From assembly GCF_000003605.2 (NCBI RefSeq), contig NW_003107597.1:7185-18188 (forward strand): 11,004 nucleotides of DNA. Reading direction: 5' to 3'. Position 1 is the first letter of the stretch. Each line of letters starts with the position of its first letter. The notes under the pieces were generated by a model. The model ran no database searches, was not told the origin of the DNA, and saw only the letters and a program-made list of their open reading frames with translations. The position numbers and the translations under genes are program-made. Source of the DNA: Saccoglossus kowalevskii. Its lineage: Eukaryota > Hemichordata > Enteropneusta > Harrimaniidae. This document shows, piece after piece, positions 1 through 8,427 of the stretch.

Positions 1-505
1 AAAGCTAGATGATGGAAGGGTTTTGGTGAGATACCTATATACATGAAAGCTACATGATGGAAGGGTTTTGGTGAGATACCTATATACATGAAAGCTACAT
101 GATGGAAGGGTTTTGGTGAGACTCCTATATACATGAAAGCTACATGATGGAAGGGTTTTGATGAGACATCTATATACATGAAAGCTACATGATGGAAGGG
201 TTTTGGTGAGACACCTATATAGATGAAAGCTAGATGATGGAAGGGTTTTGGTGAGATACCTATATACATGAAAGCTACATGATGGAAGGGTTTTGGTGAG
301 ACACCTATATACATGAAAGCTACATGATGGAAGGGTTTTGGTGAGATACCTATATACATGAAAGCTACATGATGGAAGGGTTTTGGTGAGATACCTATAT
401 ACATGAAAGCTACACGATGGAAGGGTTTTGGTGAGATACCTATATACATGAAAGCTACACGATGGAAGGGTTTTGGTGAGATACCTATATACATGAAAGC
501 TACAT
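1..505. repeat. 45-bp tandem minisatellite, 11.2 copies, continuing past the left edge
   Basis: The unit is 45 bp, starting AAAGCTACATGATGGAAGGG and ending CCTATATACATG. Eleven full copies cover 1-495 and a 10-bp partial copy ends at 505. Copies differ at a few sites: AGAT for ACAT in copies 1 and 6, ACACG in copies 10 and 11, GACTCC in copy 3, GATGAGACATC in copy 4 and GACACC in copies 5 and 7. The shared ACACG in neighbouring copies 10 and 11 points to recent local duplication. The array lies in intron 3 of the EMI gene. On the plus strand all frames are stopped in each unit. On the minus strand two frames are open throughout (see findings). Confidence 0.97.
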
Positions 506-760
506 ATTATGCTTTCGAATATTATATATTAATAATCATTCACGAGAACCATAAAAACCCATATTATAATTACACGTGATTGTTATCGCATGTTACCCAC
601 AGTAATGTACATTTTTTATTGGGTTTTTTGAAAAAATTAGTTTGGTAACAAAATCATAGTACATTTGATCTGTGTCCCATGAACAGATAAAAGTAGATTT
701 AAACATTCAAGGGGATCTGATGACTGTAATGGTGTTTGTATATATCTTTGTTTTACTCAC
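506..760 (-). other. Non-repeat part of intron 3
   Basis: This AT-rich stretch lies between the 45-bp array and the donor of exon 3. It holds no cysteine-rich frame and no convincing exon on the minus strand. The 68-codon plus-strand open frame here starts at a GTG and reads antisense through exon 3, so it is a shadow. Confidence 0.6.
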
Positions 761-861
761 GTTCACATTTGCCTGCTTGTTTCTCATATCCTTCACAGCA
801 ATCTCGTTTACGTCTCGTATCGGTTTGAGTCACTTCGCCGTTTTCTTCAGTGTAAACAGGT
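761..861 (-). CDS. Exon 3 of the EMI-domain gene: C-terminal half of the EMI module
   Basis: The acceptor ends in CACAATTTAG at 862, after CTGTTTTAACTG. The exon is 101 bp: one base completes Arg61, then 33 codons follow (residues 62-94), then one base. Key stretches are PVYTEENGEVTQTDTRR, then KRDCCEGYEKQAGKCE. The CC-x-G-Y motif and the following cysteine are the hallmark of the end of an EMI module. The donor is a perfect GTGAGT at 760-755. The intron is phase 1, the usual phase between exons for shuffled extracellular modules such as EGF repeats, so the next exon probably starts such a module. It is not found between 754 and 506, a stretch whose minus strand has no cysteine-rich open frame, so it should lie left of the window. 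Reading on into the intron meets TAA two codons later. Confidence 0.9.
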
Positions 862-1116
862 CTAAATTGTGCAGTTAAAACAGCACATATCAGAGTAAGA
901 ACGTAACATCAGATACACGGCATAGTAAATATGATGTTGAATGAAAGTAAAGCTGCAGTGCGTTAGTGGCTCGAATCTGCGCTCGAATCCGGTTCCAAAT
1001 TATGTATGTATGTGTGTGTTTGTATTTTGATCTGTCACTGTGTTTTCAATGCAATGTTCTGCTGGAAATACATTCTAATCGACGCTAGTGCGTAATTGTG
1101 GAGCATGAGCACAAAC

Positions 1117-1215
1117 CTGTATCGAGCACATCTATCCTGGTCCTGGTAACCACAGGGTACTTCATATTTTTCCCATCGAAATATAGTTATCTGATCTGTA
1201 ACTGTTTCTGTTATT
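1117..1215 (-). CDS. Exon 2 of the EMI-domain gene: N-terminal half of the EMI module
   Basis: The acceptor is a textbook site: a TGTTTGTTTGTTTACAG tract ends at 1216, and a branch-like TAACTGAC lies just upstream (plus 1233-1240). The exon is 99 bp and is flanked by phase-2 introns on both sides. It completes Lys28, encodes residues 29-60 and gives the first two bases of Arg61. Key stretches are ITETVTDQITIFRWEKYEVP followed by CGYQDQDRCARY. The order Arg-Trp-x-x-Tyr-x-x-x-Cys-x(7)-Cys-x-Arg-Tyr-Arg is what EMI domains show in their first half. The donor is CAG then GTTTGT (1116-1111), a weaker site than the other two donors. A frame through the donor stays open to 1035, so intron retention would not be stopped at once. 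The (TAAA)n run starts 47 bp upstream of this exon in plus coordinates. Confidence 0.88.
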
Positions 1216-1261
1216 CTGTAAACAAACAAACAGTCAGTTATTGAGTCGACATTCAATCAAT

Positions 1262-1380
<119 letters not shown>

Positions 1381-1383
1381 TTA

Positions 1384-2316
1384 ATATACTTTTTAAAATA
1401 AATCCCAAAAATGAAATGTACTATTAGTCAATGTTTTATCCACTCACTGAACGTGCAATCAAGTGTTAGCATGTCCTCTGTATAATATTAAAATACATAC
1501 GACACACTGCGCCTCTATTGGGAAACCCTTTTGTGACGTATTTCTAAAGGGCGGTAGTCGTCGCGCCACGCATGTGCGACATTTGTGTTGATAAACAATG
1601 ATTTTCCCACAATCCTATGCGCTCTGATAATAGAAATCACAAGTATGAGGTTTGACCTGAGCGCGATTTGCATTAATTACCGCTGGTAATAATGAACATT
1701 TATATTACATCAGATGGAACCTTCTTATAGTCATGTGATTAATAATATACCATTCATTGAAAATGTTAATAAAATCAGACTGACAGCATACCGCAAAAAC
1801 TTTTCCTAATTGAAAAAAATATATATATATTGAATAATGAGGTCACCAGAATTTAGAGTAATTAAAGAAAAATAGATTTGACTACTGCGTCGTCATCAAT
1901 CAATTTTAAGATGCTTGTTAATTGGAATATTAGTCTCAGTGTGTTATGGTTGCTATTGTTATTATTCGGGGACACGGTCAGCTGAAGTATACTGTAGAAT
2001 AATGTCACATTGGGGATTTCCTAAACTGTGTATTTGAAAACAAATTTGTCGATTGGAATGAAACTTCGAACACACACTAAACCAAAGAACCGATGACTGA
2101 AAAAAAAAATATGTCGTTGGAGTGATATATACATGTATGTGCAAAAATATCGGGAAAAATTGAATTTGATTTTCAATCCACATCTGCGAACGAGGATATT
2201 GTCTGGTCATGGATTGTCAAGTATGTCATTGAAAGGGTATAACAATTTTGAAGAATTACATAATTTGAAAAACCCTTTTTCTTAGACTGTTATTAGTTTA
2301 TATACTGATAGTTATC
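1384..2316. other. Middle of intron 1; no exon found
   Basis: AT-rich sequence with poly-A/T runs at about 1815-1830 and 2100-2109. The minus frame of 82 codons at 1962-2210 starts in the T-rich complement of the A-run and meets a stop. A minus-strand acceptor-like TTTTTTTTTCAG near 2098 leads into a frame that ends at 1962 and does not join exon 2, so it is not taken as an exon. The CpG-rich patch at 1501-1680 is listed separately. Confidence 0.55.
1501..1680. promoter_or_regulatory. CpG-rich, promoter-like patch inside intron 1
   Basis: About 12 CpG occur in 180 bp, dense compared with the AT-rich surroundings. Visible motifs are an inverted CCAAT box (ATTGG, 1518-1522), a CRE half site (TGACGTA, about 1533), a GGCGGTAGTCGTCGCGCC stretch and an NRF1-like GCATGTGCG near 1570. 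None is decisive alone. It could be an internal promoter or an enhancer of the EMI gene, or a decayed mobile element. Confidence 0.25.
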
Positions 2317-3152
2317 CCTTGTCCACCGCACCCTGTTTTATTATTACCAACCTCTCGATTCGCCCATCGCACAATGTATCAACACCAACCCCGCCTCGCC
2401 CATCGCACCCCGTGCAATTATCACCAACACCGCCTCGTTCATCACATCCGTCACATCAACGCCAATCCTATCTCGTCCATCACGCCCGTCCCACCAACAC
2501 CAACCCCGCCTCGTCTATCAAGTCCGTCCCTTCAATACCAACCCGCCTCGTGCATCGCACCCCGTCCCATCAACGCCAACCACGCCTTTTCCAACACGCC
2601 CGTCCCGTCAACACCAACCCCATCTCGTACATCACGCCCGTCCCGTCAACGCCAACCCCATCTCGTCCATCACGCCCGTCCCGTCAACGCCAACACCATC
2701 TCATCCATCACGCCCGTCCCGTCCTGTCAACACCAACCCCGCTTCGTCCATCACACCCGTCTCATCAACGCCAACCCCAATCTCGTCCATCACACCCGTC
2801 CAATGAACGCCAACCCCATCTCGGCCATCTCGACCATCACGCCCGTCCCATCAACACCAACCCCATCTTGTCCATCACGCCTGTCCCGTCAACGCCAACC
2901 CCATCTTGTCCATCACACCCGTCCCATCAGTGCCAACCCCATATCATCCATCACGCCCGTCCCGTCCCGTCAACACCAACACCGCTTCGTCCATCACACC
3001 CGTCTCATCAACACCAACCCCATCTCGTCCATCATACCCGTCAACACCAACCCCATCTCGTGCACCACGCCCGTCCCGTCAACACCAATCCCAGCTCATC
3101 CATCACACCCGTTCCTTCAACGCCAACCCCATCTCATCCATCACGCCCGTCT
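2317..3152. repeat. Degenerate C-rich 38-bp minisatellite, about 21 copies
   Basis: The unit is close to ATCTCGTCCATCACGCCC followed by GTCCCGTCAACGCCAACCCC (38 bp: 20 C, 5 G, 6 T, 7 A in that copy). The CAACRCCAA core recurs about 20 times. Copies vary by substitution and small indels, for instance a shortened copy near 3035-3060 and added GTCCC/GTCCT blocks near 2715 and 2960. Because 38 is not a multiple of 3, each plus-strand frame cycles through all three phases and repeats every 38 residues. All three plus frames stay open because the unit lacks TAA, TAG and TGA. The resulting Pro/Ser/Thr/His-rich open frames of 279 and 329 codons are therefore treated as composition artefacts; the first begins at a TTG. 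The array lies in intron 1, and the gene's sense strand here is G-rich. Confidence 0.95.
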
Positions 3153-3539
3153 GATTGAAATGCTGTACTTGAACTGCTGCGAAGTCACTTATAGCGACGT
3201 ATATATGTATGTGACGCGTTTAACAAAACCGAATTGTTTGAAGGGCATATTTAAAAAAAATCCTTTCTATAAGTTCATTTGGAAAGATATTTTAATTGTA
3301 CGCGCAATGGAAAACGACACCAGCCGTTTTAAAGCCGTTGTTCATATTGTACAGTTGCCGTAAGCTGTCTATGGTGGTGAATGTGAGAGTACAACTTTGA
3401 CATCGCGATATCCACGTACAAAATCAAACCCACAGTAAAACTGATTGAAAATTCACGTCTGTACTACAAACTAGCAGACATTTAAGATATAAAATGCTGA
3501 CGTTACGTGATGAAATTTGTCGTAAAAATAACAACTTAC
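3153..3539. other. 5' part of intron 1; nothing recognised
   Basis: Sequence between the C-rich array and the exon 1 donor at 3539-3534. The 329-codon plus frame that starts in the array runs on to 3363 by chance. No repeat, exon or RNA gene is seen. Confidence 0.5.
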
Positions 3540-3622
3540 TTTTCAAAATAGTCACAGAATCCCTCTGGGTTGCATGGCGTACCAGCGGCCACCATGGGTA
3601 TGAGAAGCAAAAGAAGCCACAT
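3540..3622 (-). CDS. Exon 1 of the EMI-domain gene: start codon and signal peptide
   Basis: Translation starts at the ATG at 3622-3620, which has A at -3. It is the first in-frame ATG after a TAG at 3658-3656. It gives MWLLLLLIPMVAAG, a short but typical signal peptide with a likely cut after Gly14 (A-x-G rule). The mature protein then starts TPCNPEGFCDYFE, with cysteines 17 and 23. The exon ends after 27 codons plus two bases (AA), directly before a consensus GTAAGT donor at 3539-3534, so the intron is phase 2. That matches exon 2, whose first base completes codon 28 as Lys. On the other strand the same bases form a 61-codon open frame with a Kozak-like GCCACCATGG; this is the antisense of the signal peptide and is not taken as a gene. 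Whether a separate 5' UTR exon exists is not clear. Confidence 0.83.
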
Positions 3623-5370
3623 GATTGTACAGTAACTGACTACTACAAGCAGCAGCTACTGGAGGAGTCCCACTTGTAATCTCTCACAAACCCAGCATCA
3701 CTGATTCTTTGTTTTAAAATGCGGAATTTTTACGTAGAATATTGTTTTAACATTTTGTATTTTTTAAACATTAATAAAACTGTGTCTCCATAAAATATTT
3801 TGTTGTGAGACCGTAGTATTCAGGAATTCGCATGATTATTGTAATGACGTAGTTATGGAAATTTGACGTTATTATAAATAATATTTTAAAACCTACGCGA
3901 CAACTTTTATTCAGTCTTCGCATTGATACAAAATAACCGCAAACTGAGTATGGGAAGACAGAACAATACAGCGCCCTCTGTGTCTGTATCGCCAATCCTT
4001 AAAATGCAACCACGGATATCACCTAGTAACAGGGTGTTCCAAGTGGACCACTTCAAGAAATGCACAAAAATATCGCGAAATTTCGATTATTTTTGTCATA
4101 CAATATGTTAAATATTCCATTATATTTGTCTGGGCGGCTTGTCATACATGTTAGGTGACAAGAAGAGATGTTATTGTTTAGATTAGTGGCTGACCATTGG
4201 AAACACTAGAAGGGGGGAGTATTATACAAATTATTGTTTTTCCCCACTGTTTCAGGCTACATTCACAATGATGTTGCCGTAGTTATTGTCTTTCTTTTTT
4301 TCAAGTATGTGTGAGATTTGATTTTTATAAATATTTTTTTCAATAACTTTCCCTGAAGATTTTTTTTTTCAAATATCACTATTGCCTCCAGACTTTCTAG
4401 TGATCAACTTCTAATTTGAGTATTTGGCGAATCTCATTGCTACGTATATCTGTTAACGCTGACGCTTCGATGTATATAAATGCATCGGCAGTTTTATAGA
4501 ACTCGCATATACAACTTGTGACAATGTAGCCATTGTGCTCACATAGTGTAGTGTTAATTCACAGACCCAGTCGTTCAATATATTGATTCCATGCTCACCC
4601 CAATAACATACACTAAGTTGTAGAAAACGTGCGTACAAGTTTGTTTTAATACAACTATCAAAGCTCTAGGCAATAATGTTTTGATAAAAGTAGGATGCAA
4701 ATTAACAGAGACTACAACTGTTTTCTTTGCAGTCGTGTTGGCATGTGGCGCATCATTACGTGTTATACGCTTAGCAAGGAGACTGGTGGGTCGGCACGGG
4801 GTATAGTCTCGTTGGGAGTGGACTCGGTAGTAGATGACACCAAACTAACGCGCGTACGTGTAAACCTTAACAAATTCTATTACAAACACCAAGTCGATTA
4901 TTGTGTAAAGTTATCTTAATCGTTCCATGAATACAGTAAATGAAGATAATTAAAAACGATAGAAAACTGTGGATATTAGCAGGAAATGGTGAAAGCTAAA
5001 CAAAAAACAATTGCAGTTTTACCCATTAATCCTGATAGTCAAAAGCGATCGCGATCGGGTTGATGATTTCCACGAATGAGTCGAAAATAACAATTTTAAA
5101 AACTGTGCTGATAGTTGGCATCAAATGGGAATAGAAATACACCAAAGCAAATGTCAAAACATTTGAGCTGGTTATTTTTATCAAAAAAAGTTTAAAATGT
5201 GTTTAAAAAACTATGACAACGTATGGCATTAACATGAGCATAACATTAACTAGTCTGAGAGAAAACTGTCCAAGATATCCGCCTAGTGAGTATGGAAGTA
5301 TTAAATCTGGTGTAATGATTTGCAAGTAGGCAGAAATCGAAAATGGAAAGTTTGGCGCCTGTAATGGCGC
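3623..5370. other. 5' flank of the EMI gene; no gene assigned
   Basis: AT-rich, and should contain the promoter and any 5' UTR of the minus-strand gene, but no clear TATA/initiator pair stands out. A plus-strand AATAAA at 3773-3778 has no coding exon to serve. Two good plus-strand acceptor-like sites occur: TTTTTCCCCACTGTTTCAG ending at 4255, and CAACTGTTTTCTTTGCAG ending at 4732 with a 62-codon open frame after it (see findings). An ATG-started plus frame at 3950-4111 (53 codons) is not recognised. A 12-bp palindrome CGATCGCGATCG sits at 5046-5057. Confidence 0.5.
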
Positions 5371-5572
5371 CAGTACTTGTACTTGTGAGGTAAGTGGTTG
5401 AATCCTTCTTGTTTTAATCAGTAGTCATGCATCAATATAGTGTTTTGTTTTAAATGACATACGGCTGCAAAACGGTGTAGATTTAAACGATTTTTACTTT
5501 CATTCATCGACAGCGTTTTAACCTCACAAAAGCGGATCGTCGCTTGTGGCGCTCCTCAAAGTACAGGCACTG
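5371..5572. repeat. Short imperfect inverted repeat pair, 202 bp apart end to end
   Basis: The left arm CAGTACTTGTACTTGTGAGG (5371-5390) and the complement of the right arm CCTCAAAGTACAGGCACTG (5554-5572) agree at 17 of 19 positions once one base is left unpaired. A second complement of the left arm's inner part, ACCTCACAA, lies at 5521-5529. Ends reading CAGT...ACTG and the short length fit a small non-autonomous DNA element or hairpin. No clean target-site duplication is seen; TGTAATG (5360-5366) and TGTAAATG (5571-5578) are similar but not equal. The same bases also form an exon-like model (see findings), so the nature is open. Confidence 0.4.
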
Positions 5573-8427
5573 TAAATGTGTTAATTATTCACTGGATTTT
5601 AATTTCGCTATTACCTTGATAGGTAAAGTCCGCAAAATTAAATCAACGTGAACATGTAAAATAACAGTAAAACTCATTGTTTCCTTGACAAATTCGTGAA
5701 ATTAAAACAATGATTATGCTCAAAACATCAAAATAATGAAATTAATTCAGAATATAATAATATCGATATACTGCGGGTTAACTATGTCAAATCAAATCGC
5801 TAATTATATTATTCTTATATTAGTCATTATATATGTCATTAGACATTACCCCCTCATCACCCCCTCATTAAACGTCGGCTTACGGTATGCTACTAGAGAT
5901 CGTAAAAACGGAGATACCAGATTGTTGGAGTACATGAGTCTTTCAGTTTATCGCATTACAGGGTGAAATGAATCCCCTGGTAAAATCAACAGGTGTTTGC
6001 TGCCAAATGTAAACACACTCTAAAAACGAGCCAATGTACTGATTTTATACCAATTTTCGCCCCAATTTTGCAAATCCAACCACTTATGTGACTATCCGCT
6101 GTAGCATTTTATTACGTGTTCTTCCGGGAGTTGGCAGAGGTGCCCGACTATCAGTCTCTCGTGCTTACGTGATGCTATGGTAAGGACGCGACAAATACTG
6201 GTCACGTTATACGAGAAATCAAAACACGCCACAAACATTAATGCCACAATGAGTAAGTTGTATTTAATTTAATAATTAATTTCTGTAATGCTCGTTGTAC
6301 AATTTTGGTAAATATTTTGACCAAATGATATTAAATATCTTGACTTAAATGCCCTGTAAAAGTATCATTATGTGACGTCACGCAACGAGTTGTTTAGTCT
6401 TGATAAATATCGCACCCTATTGTAGCGATATACAATACGACAGCATATTTACAAATTATTAAATTTGTTTTAGTAAAGTTATATTGTATTTAAAATAGAA
6501 GTTGACTAGTAAAACTGGCAAAATAGTTTTCACCGTAAGTAAATTGCCATGGAAACTTTTATTATACTTCCCTGTACATCAGTAATAGTAAGCAAAATAG
6601 TTTGTGTTTTCAATGTATCGCGATGTTAGCTGAGTTAGCTCAGTTGAAGCGTAACCATTCTATCTCGTTTAGGCGTGATGTATTCTGGGTAACATTGCAT
6701 TGGTATCAACGTCACTCGCCATAACAACCAACCTATATGCAAATCAGAGTGTGCGTAGATAAAATCATATTTCTCTGTTGTCATAAAAACAATTTTTTCA
6801 CTACATAGATTTGGACGGATTTGAATCGCATACCCCCAGATAAAGCCTTGAATCCGAGAAATAATTATTTGTTGTCAATAGTTTCACAATGGCCCCAAAA
6901 CATAACAATGCTGGGGTCCGTAATTCATCTTGTTCCGCCTTTTCTTCGTGACAATCGTAATTAGTATATAAACCGCTGTATTTCATACAATTGTGACACC
7001 TTAAAATTGTTTTAAATGGCCGCACTGATCGACCAAGGACTTATGTACATCCCCAACATCCGTTAATAGAAATACGACCTGAGTGAAATCGACAATTACA
7101 CTTATGATGTTCGGTTACATGAAACAAATTACATTTGATGAAATTATATACTGAATGCACACTATATAACATGTGACCAACATTTGGAGTGGGATTTTTT
7201 TTCAATAATGGCAATTGTGGTTTGTTTGTTTGAATGTATATATTTATATTTCGTTCCTCCAAACGCCATTTGTGTCGTTTTATCGTACACAAAACGAGGT
7301 GAAGGTCCATAGCCGGTCCTGTGCTTAGTTTTGTCTGCTGTCACGTGGTCTTTTTATTCCGTAATATAATAAAATAAAGTTAGAGTGGAGATTGATTGAT
7401 GAGACAGTCAGTCACATGACCTGGCTTGAAACTTTACATATACTTAAGAATAAATCTGAAATTTATATATATAAATAAAATAAAATCTACTTGTGACATG
7501 TTTAACACTCTAACGTGAACAACTTGTTCGTCAGGTGAACAGTAAAATAAAAATGTCTGACCAAAAAATCTGACATTCTTAAGTGGATGGGAGCCGGCGA
7601 AACCCAACTAAATTTGAATAATTTAGCTCACTCTGAGCATGTACAATAATACTGCATTTTTAAAAACATATTCTCGTATTTCAACAAATTTCTTAAATAT
7701 TTCCCACGCTGTTGTGTTGCAAACAAAGACAGTGAATCCCATAATACGAACTGACCCAGTGACATTGTCGTCGCCGATATCATTCTGATAATTCTAAAAA
7801 TGTGAATTAGTGACCCGGATTTGTTAAGAATAACACTAAGATTGTGGGTGTGTCGTACGATACGTACGAAATGATTTACCGAATGACTTTCCACTCGCAG
7901 CCCGCATATTACGCTTCTGATCAAATTGTTCTCAAAAATCGACGCGAACGGTGGCTTTTTATTTTTATTCTAATATTGTCATTAAATTTATGAATCTTTC
8001 ATTCTTTTATATTTCATACACGCACTGTTTTAACTTTCGTGCGCAGCCAGCTAAATCATCAATATTACGTAGCACGGTGATTTTGAATCGATTACAAAAC
8101 TGTTTGACACCTTGGATCTGGGGAAATTTGCTGTGCCTTTATTTCGCCATTATCGAAACCTTAAAATGTACAACAAAAACGAAGTACACATCCATCTCAC
8201 ATTATCATGGTCACGCAATTTCAAATCTACGGACTGTTTGGAGCGAACTTCTAAAACAACTCGAATGGAGTTGAAAAAGTGCGACGTAGACACCGATTTA
8301 GAGTTGCGATATAGAGTCACGTACTAACCATAGTATACCCTTTACACCTCACCTACTTTCTAGATCAAAACGACACGAAACGTGGAATGTCATTATCATA
8401 TAATGTTGATATATATTCGACACAGAC
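5573..8427. other. Long stretch with no assigned gene
   Basis: AT-rich sequence without recognisable protein or RNA genes. Points of interest inside it are the CTTCCGG/TCAGTC/GTAAGT cluster near 6118-6258, a perfect CRE (TGACGTCA) at 6373-6380, a tRNA A-box-like TTAGCTCAGTTG near 6635 without a matching B box, and open frames at 7793-7623 (minus) and 8047-8327 (plus) that abut acceptor-like sites. The minus frames at 6801-7025 and 7041-7344 match no family I know. Confidence 0.5.
6373..6380. promoter_or_regulatory. Perfect CRE palindrome
   Basis: TGACGTCA, the full consensus site for CREB/ATF bZIP factors, followed by CGCAACG. A single 8-bp site is expected by chance now and then, so a role is uncertain. 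It lies about 120 bp downstream of the promoter-like cluster at 6118-6258. Confidence 0.25.

Noticed and set aside
1-505. CRISPR array
   Set aside because: Units are directly tandem with no unique spacers, and the organism is eukaryotic.
672-878. 68-codon plus-strand ORF
   Set aside because: Starts at GTG and is antisense to exon 3.
950-1000. tRNA-derived SINE head from the two CTCGAATC motifs, with the (TAAA)n run as tail
   Set aside because: B-box-like matches are 9 of 11, but no A box is found upstream, and the intervening sequence is an EMI exon on the other strand.
1962-2210. Extra minus-strand exon after the T-run acceptor near 2098
   Set aside because: Its frame ends in a stop and does not bridge exon 1 to exon 2; the tract is a simple T run.
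2319-3363. Large Pro/Ser/Thr/His-rich plus-strand ORFs
   Set aside because: All three frames are open because of repeat composition; one starts at TTG, and the array lies in an intron.
3494-3679. 61-codon plus-strand ORF with Kozak-like ATG and AATAAA downstream at 3773
   Set aside because: It is antisense to the signal-peptide exon of the EMI gene, whose phases and domain make a far better case.
6625-6680. tRNA gene or SINE from the A-box-like TTAGCTCAGTTG
   Set aside because: No B box (GGTTCGANTCC) at the right distance and no cloverleaf can be drawn.
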